From contig DASUSH010000019.1 of the NCBI GenBank assembly GCA_036375215.1, positions 1 to 14,488 on the forward strand: 14,488 nt of DNA, written 5' to 3'. This DNA comes from DASUSH01 sp036375215. Lineage in GTDB: Bacteria; Actinomycetota; Thermoleophilia; Solirubrobacterales; 70-9. Below the pieces are notes generated by a model. That model searched no databases. It worked only from the letters and a program-made list of their open reading frames with translations, and was not told the DNA's origin. Below, one piece after another: positions 1-5,759 of this stretch (its first letter is position 1; each line of letters opens with the position of its first letter). The position numbers were made by a program, and so were the translations under genes.

Positions 1-513
1 GAGGCCGGCTACCCGGACATGAGCTCGGCCGTGCGGCCGATGGCGCTCTCGCCCGACGAGCGCTTCGTCTACTTCCAGGTCTCCTTCTTCCACGGCTTCG
101 TCGAGTACGACTTCAAGCGGGACCGCGTGCGGCGCGTCGCGAACCTGCCGATCGCCGACCACGTCCAGGACATGCCTGAGGAGGAGTACCTGCTCGACTC
201 GGCGCACCACGGGATCTCCATGAGCGGCGACGGCAAGCGGCTCTGCGTCGCCGGCACGATGTCCGACTACGCGGCGATCGTCTCGCGCAAGACGTTCGGG
301 GCGAAGCTGATCGAGACCGGCACCAAGCCGTACTGGTCCACCACCTCCGCCAACGGGCGCTACTGCTACGTCTCCTGGTCGGGGACCGACTCGATGTCGG
401 TGATCGACTTCGAGACGAAGAAGGAGATCGCCAACGTCCCCGTCGGCGACCACCCGCAGCGGATCCGCACCGGATTCGTGCGAAAGCGCTGGCTCCGGGG
501 CCTCGCCGAGTAG
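1..513 (+). CDS. Beta-propeller (YVTN/YncE-like) protein, 3' part only
   Basis: The reading frame is open from the first base of the window to a TAG at 511-513, giving 170 residues. An ATG at 19 is in frame, but the six codons before it already read like protein (EAGYPD), so I treat the ATG as internal and the gene as cut by the left edge. The protein shows repeat-like beta-propeller blades: MALSPDERFVYFQ, then ISMSGDGKRLCVAGT, then TSANGRYCYVSWSGTDSMSVIDF followed by EIANVPVGDHPQRIRTG. The 'SPDGR-hVYV...SVID...VGxxP' pattern is typical of YVTN/YncE-like propellers, which are often secreted or periplasmic and bind ligands or partners. No catalytic residue can be assigned. The signal peptide, if any, lies outside the window. 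A DUF4239 gene follows after 12 bases on the same strand. Family confidence is fair; function is unknown. Confidence 0.8.
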   Translation, partial: EAGYPDMSSAVRPMALSPDERFVYFQVSFFHGFVEYDFKRDRVRRVANLPIADHVQDMPEEEYLLDSAHHGISMSGDGKRLCVAGTMSDYAAIVSRKTFGAKLIETGTKPYWSTTSANGRYCYVSWSGTDSMSVIDFETKKEIANVPVGDHPQRIRTGFVRKRWLRGLAE

Positions 514-525
514 CTTCCGCCCCAT

Positions 526-1338
526 ATGAACCTGCTCGTCATGGGCTTGATCGTCGCCGGCGCGGCGACCGCCGGGATCGGGGTCATGTACGCGGTCCGG
601 CGCCGGGCGAACGTCGACGAGTTCCTCACCGACACCACGCGCGGCTCGGCGATCTTCGGCGTGATCGGCACCGCGTTCGCGGTGCTGCTCGCGTTCGTGA
701 TGTTCGTGGCGTTCGAGAGCTTCAACGAGGCCCGCGACGCCGCCGAGGCCGAGGCCGCCGAGGTCAAGAACCTCTTCCACAGCGCGAGCTTCCTCCCGGC
801 CGAGGACCGGGACGAGCTCCAGGGCGAGCTCAACTGCTACGGCCGCGCGGTGGTGCACCAGGAGTGGGAGGCGATGCGCTCCGGCGACGATGCGCCCGGC
901 GTCGAGCTCTGGATCGACGAGTTCGAGGGGACCCTGCGGGGGATCCACCCCGAGAGCATCACCGAGCAGAACGGCTACCGGCAGCTCTTCGTCGAGGACG
1001 CGGCCCGGGAGGAGGCCCGCCGGGAGCGAACGCTCGAATCCGAGGCGGTCGTCTCGGCCCCCGTCTGGTTCATCATCGGGCTCGCGGGGCTCGCCACCGT
1101 CGGCTTCGTCGTGCTCTTCACCGACCGTCGCGAGGCATTCTTCGTCCAGGCGAGCATGATCGCCGGCGTCGCCGGCCTGGTCACGGCCAGCCTCCTGCTC
1201 GTCTGGTTCCTCGACCACCCCTACCAGGACGCGGCGGGCAGCATCGAGCCCGTCGAGATGGAGCGCACGATCGCGGACATGGAGCGCGAGGCGCCCGGCG
1301 TCACGCCGCCGTGCGCGAAGGACGGCGAGCCGATCTAG
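526..1338 (+). CDS. DUF4239 (bestrophin-like) membrane protein
   Basis: A 270-residue integral membrane protein. Four hydrophobic segments are visible at about residues 3-22, 43-64, 178-198 and 206-229, arranged as two hairpins around a long charged middle (about 65-175) rich in Glu, Ala and Arg that probably forms helices on one side of the membrane. This two-pair layout, with the region after TM2 reading FESFNEARDAAEAEAAEVKNL, fits DUF4239, a family annotated as bestrophin-like and suspected, not proven here, to be channel-like. The start is the ATG at 526, 12 bases after the stop of the upstream propeller gene. No clear Shine-Dalgarno precedes it, so translation may be coupled to the upstream gene. 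The C-terminal tail (about 230-270) is acidic and probably soluble. No ligand or ion can be inferred from the sequence. Confidence 0.82.
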   Translation: MNLLVMGLIVAGAATAGIGVMYAVRRRANVDEFLTDTTRGSAIFGVIGTAFAVLLAFVMFVAFESFNEARDAAEAEAAEVKNLFHSASFLPAEDRDELQGELNCYGRAVVHQEWEAMRSGDDAPGVELWIDEFEGTLRGIHPESITEQNGYRQLFVEDAAREEARRERTLESEAVVSAPVWFIIGLAGLATVGFVVLFTDRREAFFVQASMIAGVAGLVTASLLLVWFLDHPYQDAAGSIEPVEMERTIADMEREAPGVTPPCAKDGEPI

Positions 1339-1435
1339 CCCGGTTGCCTTCCCCTGCGGCTCCGGCTCCGGCTCGGGCGGCCCCGTTTACGACCCGGTCG
1401 ACTACGGCTCGGCCCAGCTCGCCGCCGAGGACGGG

Positions 1436-1630
1436 GTGCTCCTGCCGTTGATGGCGAAACTCGACAGGGGCCGCGGCGTCAGCTCCTACGACCTCTACGG
1501 CCACGGCGTCCCGCGGGGGCTGGTCGAAGAGTGGGTCCCGGACGCCCTCGTGCGCGGGCTGGTCGAGTTCGACCTCGACCACCGCAGCCTCGTCCTCACG
1601 CCGAAGGGCAAGCGCAAGGCAAAAAGCTGA
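1436..1630 (+). CDS. Small hypothetical protein, possibly a 5'-decayed gene
   Basis: A 64-residue ORF beginning at a GTG (1436), with an in-frame ATG at 1451, and ending in a basic tail (LTPKGKRKAKS). I do not recognise the family. The end (VRGLVEFDLDHRSLVLTPKGK) resembles the wing and terminal strand of winged-helix proteins, but that is only a resemblance. The frame before the GTG also looks coding: from about 1385 it reads VYDPVDYGSAQLAAEDG with strongly GC-ending codons, yet it holds no ATG, GTG or TTG back into the DUF4239 gene. Either the true start is lost and this is a remnant, or translation starts at 1436/1451 and the upstream pattern is chance. No Shine-Dalgarno is obvious for either start. 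It lies 98 bases after the DUF4239 gene and 11 bases before the palindromic repeat cluster. Confidence 0.5.
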   Translation: MLLPLMAKLDRGRGVSSYDLYGHGVPRGLVEEWVPDALVRGLVEFDLDHRSLVLTPKGKRKAKS

Positions 1631-1640
1631 GCGCCCCCCA

Positions 1641-1699
1641 CTCAAGGGGTCAGACCCCCAGGGGTCCTCAAGGGGTCAGACCCCCAGGGGTCTGACCCC
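1641..1699. repeat. Tandem 26-bp repeat built on the GGGGTCAGACCCC palindrome
   Basis: A 26-bp unit beginning CTCAAGGGGTCAGACCCC occurs twice, head to tail with no gap and no mismatch (1641-1666 and 1667-1692). Each copy holds the 13-mer GGGGTCAGACCCC (1646-1658 and 1672-1684), itself a palindrome around one central base. The inverse 13-mer GGGGTCTGACCCC follows at 1687-1699, so 1672-1684 and 1687-1699 form a perfect 13-bp inverted repeat with a 2-base spacer. The cluster lies between the ends of two convergent genes (1630 and 1721), where a hairpin could stop transcription from both sides, although no T-run follows it. The structure is directly visible. Terminator function or a REP-like mobile origin is inference. 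Confidence 0.85.
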
Positions 1700-1720
1700 A
1701 AAGGGACAGGTCGGCGCCGA

Positions 1721-2518
1721 TCAGGCGGTGGCGATCAGGTAGTGCCACTCGTTCTCGAGCCGGTAGCCGCCGTCGGCGGTGCGGAACGGCTCGAGCGCTG
1801 CGGCGATCGCGTCGCGGACGCGGTCTTCTCCCGAGACGTCGATCGCCGCGACTACGACGCCCGGCGAGAGCATCAGCCGGAGCAGGGTCTCGCGATCCGG
1901 GTACTCGAACGCGTAGGAGTGGTCGAACGACTGCCCTGGCGCGAGCCCCGCGTCGGTCGCCATCCCCTCGAGCACGCCCGGCTGCCAGAGCGGCGGCGCG
2001 TCGGCGGCGGCCGGGCGCGGCGGTCCGAGCGGCGCGACCGCTTCGCGCAGCGCGCTCAGGTCGCAGCGCTCCGGCGCTCCCCAGACCTGGATCAGGACGG
2101 CCCCGCCCGGCTTCGCGACGCGGCCGGCCTCGCGCAGCGCCGCGGGCATGTCGGCGGCGAAGAAGAACGAGTTGAAGCCGGTGACGACGTCGAAGCGGTC
2201 GTCCTCGAAGGGCAGGCTCTCCATGTCGCCGACCCGCACGTCCGCCCCGGGGACGCGCTCGCGGGCGAGCTCGGCGAGCGCCTCGGACGCGTCGAGGCCG
2301 TGGACGCGGGCGCCGCGATCCCCCGCCAGGCCGAGGAAGACGCCCGTGCCGCAGCCGATGTCGAGCACCTCGTCGCCCTGCGCGAGGCCGAGCCGGTCGA
2401 TCCCCAGCTCGAACGTCGGGACCTGTCGCTCCTCGTTCCCCGCCCAGGCCGCCGCCCGCGCGCCCCAGAGCGGACCTTGCCGCCCGGCGCTTCCCGTCTG
2501 AATCACCGTGTCTTCCAT
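1721..2518 (-). CDS. Class I SAM-dependent methyltransferase
   Basis: A 265-residue methyltransferase of the UbiE/Methyltransf_11 type. The SAM-binding motif I is VLDIGCGTG (about 51-59). An acidic residue that would hold the ribose hydroxyls follows at D76 (GLDAS), the adenine-contacting DME lies at 98-100, and the motif IV region is FDVVTGFNSFFF (109-120), then GRVAKPGGAVLIQVW (132-146). The C-terminal half is the variable substrate-binding part, so the acceptor (small molecule or other) cannot be named. The start is the ATG at 2518; a GGGAGG lies 11 bases upstream, a somewhat long spacing. The gene is divergent from the PadR-type regulator at 2577 with only 58 bases between them, and the dyad in that gap suggests PadR control. 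Its 3' end faces the palindromic repeat cluster. Confidence 0.92.
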   Translation of the reverse strand: MEDTVIQTGSAGRQGPLWGARAAAWAGNEERQVPTFELGIDRLGLAQGDEVLDIGCGTGVFLGLAGDRGARVHGLDASEALAELARERVPGADVRVGDMESLPFEDDRFDVVTGFNSFFFAADMPAALREAGRVAKPGGAVLIQVWGAPERCDLSALREAVAPLGPPRPAAADAPPLWQPGVLEGMATDAGLAPGQSFDHSYAFEYPDRETLLRLMLSPGVVVAAIDVSGEDRVRDAIAAALEPFRTADGGYRLENEWHYLIATA

Positions 2519-2541
2519 AATCGTCCGCGCCTCCCGTTAGA

Positions 2542-2574
2542 CTGTGGTTCATAGTTATAGACTATGAGCCATAG
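2542..2574. promoter_or_regulatory. Probable PadR operator: 13-bp imperfect inverted repeat
   Basis: The arms CTGTGGTTCATAG (2542-2554) and CTATGAGCCATAG (2562-2574) are inverted copies matching at 11 of 13 positions, separated by TTATAGA. Each arm is also close to a smaller dyad (CTRTG-N3-CATAG). The stretch is markedly AT-rich for this genome and fills the gap between the divergent methyltransferase and PadR-type genes, ending three bases before the TTG start of the regulator. PadR proteins usually bind such dyads in their own divergent intergenic regions. The dyad is seen; the binding protein is inferred. Confidence 0.65.
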
Positions 2575-2576
2575 CT

Positions 2577-3110
2577 TTGTCAAACGATGACCTGAACCTG
2601 TTCTCGTACGAGATCCTCGGCCTCGTCGGGCGCGAGGGCGCGGGTCCCCACGACCTGCGCCGGATGGTCCGCAACGGCCGCATCCTCGACTGGGCGGGCG
2701 AGAGCCGCTACTACGTCGAGCCGAAGCGGCTCGCGAAGCTCGGCTACCTCGAGGCCCGCAAGGAGCCGGGCAAGACTCGCGAGCGCACCGTCTACTCGCT
2801 CACCGAGAAGGGCCTCGCGGCGCTCCGCGAGTTCGCCGGCACGCCGGCCCGGTTCACCCCCCTGAAGAGCGAGCCGCTGCTGCGGCTCCTGATCGCCGAC
2901 CTCGTCGGCGAGGAGGCGACCCGCGAGAGCCTGGGCGCGCTTCGCGACGAGATCGCCGAGCTCGAAACCCTCGTCGACGCGTCCGCGGCGAGCGCCGAGG
3001 AGCTCCCCCATCGCCGCAAGTACCTGGAGATCACGATCGGCTTCCTGCGCGCCTACCTGCAGCTCCACCTCGACCTGATCGGACGGGTCGAGCGCGAGCT
3101 CGCCCCTTAG
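2577..3110 (+). CDS. PadR-family transcriptional regulator
   Basis: A 177-residue DNA-binding protein. The N-terminal winged helix runs from about 5 to 90: NLFSYEILGLVGREGAGPHDLRR, then YVEPKRLAKLGYLEARKEPGKTRERTVYSLTEKGLAAL, the classic PadR recognition helix, wing and TEKG motif. The C-terminal part (about 95-175) is helical with a charged heptad-like stretch, fitting the PadR dimerisation domain (VirR-like C-terminus). The start is the TTG at 2577. The frame is closed by a TGA at 2565-2567, so no earlier ATG or GTG exists, and the nearby ATG at 2564 is out of frame and stops after eight codons. No Shine-Dalgarno is seen. It probably represses itself and the divergent methyltransferase through the dyad at 2542-2574. 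The effector is unknown. Its TAG overlaps the end of the convergent QueA-like gene. Confidence 0.9.
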   Translation: MSNDDLNLFSYEILGLVGREGAGPHDLRRMVRNGRILDWAGESRYYVEPKRLAKLGYLEARKEPGKTRERTVYSLTEKGLAALREFAGTPARFTPLKSEPLLRLLIADLVGEEATRESLGALRDEIAELETLVDASAASAEELPHRRKYLEITIGFLRAYLQLHLDLIGRVERELAP

Positions 3111-4144
3111 GGCAGGACGAGCTGGGCGTCGCCGAACTCGTGCCAGAGGTAGCCGCGCTCGAGCGCGGCGTCGTAGGAGCGGGCGAGGAGCTCGGGGCCG
3201 AGCGCGGCCTCGAGTAGGTTCAGGTGGGAGGCCTCGGGCTCGTGCCAGCCGGTGATGAGGCCATCTATCGCGCGCAGCCCGCGCCGCGGGGTGATCACCT
3301 CGCTCGTCCAGCCGCCCGCGGGGGCGACCGAGCCGTCGAGGCGGGCGGCCGTCTCGAGCGCGCGCACGACCGTGGTGCCGACGGCGATCACGCGACCGCC
3401 CCACCGGCGCGTCGCGGTGACCAGCCGGGCGGTCGGCTCGGGCACCTCGAACCGCTCCGCGATCGGCGGCTCGCCGCGCTCGGGCGAGGAGACGCCGGCG
3501 TGCAGCGTGACCGGCGCGATCTGGACGCCGCGGGCGACGAGCGCGGTGACGAGCCGCGGGGTGAACGGCCGCCCCGCGCTCGGCATCTCCGCCGAGCCGG
3601 GAAGGAGCCCGAAGGCGGTCTGGTAGGCGGGCAGCGGGTGCTCGTCGGGCACGTAGCCGTAGCGGATCGGGTGCCCGTAGCGCAGCAGGAACTCCTCGAC
3701 GGGCTCGCCGGCGCGGACGCTCGCGATCCACAGCCGCTCGCCGCCCGCGTACGGGGCGACGATCGTCGCCGCGGCGCCGCCCGGCAGCTCGAGTCGCCCC
3801 CGAGCCGGCGCGCCGCGGGGCGCGGCGCCATCGGCGCTGCGCAGCTCGATCACCCACCAGCGCTCCTCGCTCATCCCGGGCGCCCGCGTGGCGAAGCGCG
3901 CCTCGACCTCGGTGCCGTCGGCGAGCCGGGCGGGCACCCCCGCCGGCAGCGTCGCCGAGTTGTTGATCACGACGAGGTCGCCCGCGTCGAGGAACTCGGG
4001 CAGGTCGCGGAAGGTCGCGTGGGCGATCTCGCCGCTGCCGCGCGCGACGACCATCAGCCGGACCTCGTCGCGGCCGAGCCCGCGCCGCTCGGGCGGCTCG
4101 GCCGCCTCGAGCTCGGTCGGCAGGGCGAATGCCGGCGCGCTCAC
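3107..4144 (-). CDS. QueA-like protein (SAM:tRNA ribosyltransferase-isomerase family, divergent)
   Basis: A 345-residue member of the QueA family, whose classical members transfer and isomerise the ribose of SAM onto 7-aminomethyl-7-deazaguanine in tRNA to give epoxyqueuosine. Family marks seen: DLPEFLDAGDLVVINNSATLP (about 47-67), AYQTAFGLLPGSAEMPSAG (173-191), VTLHAGVSS (212-220), RVIAVGTTVVRALE (251-264), and the end YDAALERGYLWHEFGDAQ (324-341). Several differ from canonical QueA: NNSATLPAG for NDTRVIPAR, EMPSAGRPF for AAPTAGLHF, and TGWHEPEASHLN for TNFHLPESTLLM. This matches a divergent actinobacterial branch, and many actinobacteria lack a queuosine pathway, so the substrate may differ. 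It is the last gene of a three-gene operon: its ATG overlaps the SDR stop (ATGA, 4141-4144). Its own stop overlaps that of the convergent PadR-type gene. Confidence 0.85.
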   Translation of the reverse strand: MSAPAFALPTELEAAEPPERRGLGRDEVRLMVVARGSGEIAHATFRDLPEFLDAGDLVVINNSATLPAGVPARLADGTEVEARFATRAPGMSEERWWVIELRSADGAAPRGAPARGRLELPGGAAATIVAPYAGGERLWIASVRAGEPVEEFLLRYGHPIRYGYVPDEHPLPAYQTAFGLLPGSAEMPSAGRPFTPRLVTALVARGVQIAPVTLHAGVSSPERGEPPIAERFEVPEPTARLVTATRRWGGRVIAVGTTVVRALETAARLDGSVAPAGGWTSEVITPRRGLRAIDGLITGWHEPEASHLNLLEAALGPELLARSYDAALERGYLWHEFGDAQLVLP

Positions 4145-4878
4145 GCCGCGACGCGCTCCCGCTCGCCGGCCTCCGATTCCGCCGGCAGGTCGTCGACGCG
4201 GTAGCGGCCGCTCGGGAAGCCGCCCTCGATCAACGCCAGCAGGCCCGGCACGCTCGCCGCCGGGGGCGGGCGGTCGGTGATGTCCTCGCCCGGGAACGCC
4301 TCCTGGTGCATGCGCGTGCGCATGTCGCCGGGATCGACCGCGTATACCCGCAGCTCGGGTCGCTCGGCCCCGAGGATCGCGCTCAGCTGCTCGAGCGCCG
4401 CCTTCGAGGAGCCGTAACCGCCCCAGCCCGCGTAGGGCTCGACCGCGGCGTCGGAGGTGACGTTCAGGAGCGCCGCGCCATCGGTGAGGCGCGGCAGCGC
4501 CTGCTGGGCGAGCGCGAGCGGCGCGATCGTGTTCACGGCGTAGACGCGCTCGAGCTCGCCGATCGGGTAGTCGGCGAGGGCCGGCTGCGGGCTCGGGCCG
4601 AGCAGGCTCGCGTTGTTCGCCAGCAGGTCGATCTCCGGGCCCGCCGCCTCGACGAGCTCGCGGCGGTGCCCGGCGTCGGCGACGTCGCCGGGCAGGGCGA
4701 GGATCTCGGTCAGCGCCGTGACCCGGCCGGCGATCAGGCCCGCGGCGCGCTCGAGGTCGGCGCCGTTTCGCGCGTCGACGACGAGCCGCCAGCCGCGCTT
4801 CGCGAGCGCCTTCGCAAGCTCGAAGCCGAGCCCGCGCGAGGCGCCGGTGACGATCGCGGTGCGTCCGGCGGCGCTCAT
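4141..4878 (-). CDS. SDR-family NAD(P)-dependent oxidoreductase
   Basis: A 245-residue classical short-chain dehydrogenase/reductase with a Rossmann fold. Seen: the cofactor motif TGASRGLG (11-18), D35 at the end of beta-2 followed by AR (VVDAR), LPGDVAD (62-68), NNAS in place of the usual NNAG (88-91), and the catalytic triad S142 (NVTSDAA), Y155 and K159 (YGSSK). PGDMRTRM near the C-terminus fits the PG motif. The substrate cannot be read from the sequence. The start is the ATG at 4878, which overlaps the stop of the upstream DUF5519-like gene (ATGA); the frame runs open further upstream, but there it is a shadow of that gene. It is the middle gene of the operon behind a SoxR-type promoter. 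SDR-like enzymes are known SoxR targets in Streptomyces, which fits. Confidence 0.93.
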   Translation of the reverse strand: MSAAGRTAIVTGASRGLGFELAKALAKRGWRLVVDARNGADLERAAGLIAGRVTALTEILALPGDVADAGHRRELVEAAGPEIDLLANNASLLGPSPQPALADYPIGELERVYAVNTIAPLALAQQALPRLTDGAALLNVTSDAAVEPYAGWGGYGSSKAALEQLSAILGAERPELRVYAVDPGDMRTRMHQEAFPGEDITDRPPPAASVPGLLALIEGGFPSGRYRVDDLPAESEAGERERVAA

Positions 4879-5210
4879 GCCGGCTCCGAGACGCCGTGGG
4901 CCGCGGCGATCCGGTCGTAGTTCAGCCTCATCAGCTCGATCACGTCGGCGACGTCCTCGTCGGACTCGATGCGTCGCGCCCCCGGCCCGGGCTTCCCCGG
5001 GAACACCGGGTGGTCGACGACCCGGCCCTCGGCCTTGAGCCCCGTCCCGAGCTCCTTGCCGAACATGAAGTGGGCGGCGTGGTCGCCGTGGAGGTGGCCG
5101 ACCTCGCGCGGGCCGAGCTTGAACGACCACTCGCCGCGCTTGCCGGTGCCCGCCTCGACGCCCGGCCAGGAGAGGACCTCCTCGTTGATTCGCTCGAAAG
5201 CGCCTTCCAT
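4875..5210 (-). CDS. DUF5519-like (luciferase-domain) small protein
   Basis: A 111-residue protein resembling the small 'luciferase-like' DUF5519 family, whose biochemical role is unknown to me. Notable is a histidine cluster, REVGHLHGDHAAHF (35-48), giving H39-x-H41-x2-H44-x2-H47, which could bind metal. It is followed by VDHPVFPGKPGPGARRIESDEDVADVIELMRLNY (65-98), a phosphate-friendly loop and a helix typical of the family end. The start is the ATG at 5210, with GGAG ten to seven bases upstream (6-base spacing). The frame is open further upstream to 5423, but that part antisenses soxR and lacks a ribosome site. It is the first gene of the operon; its stop overlaps the SDR start. The promoter at 5249-5279 is SoxR-like. 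The family call is moderate; function is open. Confidence 0.75.
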   Translation of the reverse strand: MEGAFERINEEVLSWPGVEAGTGKRGEWSFKLGPREVGHLHGDHAAHFMFGKELGTGLKAEGRVVDHPVFPGKPGPGARRIESDEDVADVIELMRLNYDRIAAAHGVSEPA

Positions 5211-5248
5211 CTCGATCTCCTGACGGTTGGGGATCCGGTTTCGTGACA

Positions 5249-5279
5249 ACCGTACAAGTTCAAGTGAGCTTGAAGTCAA
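5249..5279 (-). promoter_or_regulatory. SoxR-type promoter of the DUF5519/SDR/QueA-like operon
   Basis: On the minus strand: -35 TTGACT (5274-5279), 19-bp spacer (5255-5273), -10 TACGGT (5249-5254). The spacer begins TCAAGctcaCTTGA, giving the perfect dyad TTCAAG-N4-CTTGAA (5259-5274). From known biology, the E. coli soxS promoter has the same build: a 19-bp spacer starting TCAAGttaaCTTGA directly after the -35. A start of transcription near 5242 would leave a leader of about 32 bases with a GGAG ribosome site. The box also lies upstream of soxR on the other strand and may govern soxR as well. The elements are seen; activation by SoxR is inferred. Confidence 0.8.
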
Positions 5280-5306
5280 GCCCGATCTGTGATTTCCTTG
5301 AAAGGC

Positions 5307-5759
5307 ATGGCCGACCTGCTCACGATCGGCGAGGTCTCGCGGCGCAGCGGCGTCGCCTCCTCCGCCCTGCGCTTCTACGAGGAGCGGGGCCTGATCAGCT
5401 CGGAGCGCGCGGGCTCGGGCCACCGGCGCTTCCCGCGCTCGGTGCTGCGCCGGATCGCCTTCATCGTCTTCGCCCAGCGCGTCGGGCTGACGCTCGAGGA
5501 GATCGGCGAGGAGCTCGGCAAGCTGCCACCGGACCGCGCCCCCACCCGTCGCGACTGGTCGCGGCTCTCGAGCACGTGGAGCACCCGGATCGACGAGCGC
5601 ATCGCCGAGCTCGAGCGGCTCAAGGGGAGCCTCACCGAGTGCATCGGGTGCGGCTGCCTCTCGCTCGAGCGCTGCCAGCTCTCCAACCCGGGCGACCGCG
5701 CCGGCACGCGCGGCCCCGGCCCCCGCTACTGGATCGGCGACCGGCCGCTCAGCGCCTGA
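5307..5759 (+). CDS. soxR: Redox-sensing MerR-family activator SoxR
   Basis: A 150-residue MerR-family regulator (156 if the GTG at 5289 is used). The winged helix-turn-helix opens LLTIGEVSRRSGVASSALRFYEERGLI, followed by the dimerisation helix (about 80-108). The SoxR-defining cluster CIGCGCLSLERC has cysteines at 112, 115, 117 and 123 (CX2CXCX5C), which ligate a [2Fe-2S] centre whose oxidation twists DNA and activates promoters with 19-bp spacers. Neither start has a good Shine-Dalgarno; AAAGG sits too close to the ATG. I prefer the ATG because it places the HTH at the usual distance. The gene is divergent from the operon it probably controls. In actinobacteria SoxR senses redox-active compounds and controls oxidoreductases and exporters. 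Its last 11 bases overlap the convergent PhoX-like gene. Confidence 0.93.
   Translation: MADLLTIGEVSRRSGVASSALRFYEERGLISSERAGSGHRRFPRSVLRRIAFIVFAQRVGLTLEEIGEELGKLPPDRAPTRRDWSRLSSTWSTRIDERIAELERLKGSLTECIGCGCLSLERCQLSNPGDRAGTRGPGPRYWIGDRPLSA

Noticed and set aside
1641..1699. CRISPR array
   Set aside because: The units are directly adjacent without unique spacers and only two direct copies exist.
2564..2590. ATG at 2564 as start of the PadR-type gene
   Set aside because: It is out of frame and stops after eight codons; the regulator frame is closed by TGA at 2565-2567, leaving TTG 2577.
3224..4204. Plus-strand 326-residue open frame
   Set aside because: Antisense of the QueA-like gene, no motif, biased composition.
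4879..5130. Longer SDR protein starting at 5130
   Set aside because: The added 84 residues are an Arg-rich shadow of the DUF5519-like gene; the Rossmann motif starts right after ATG 4878.
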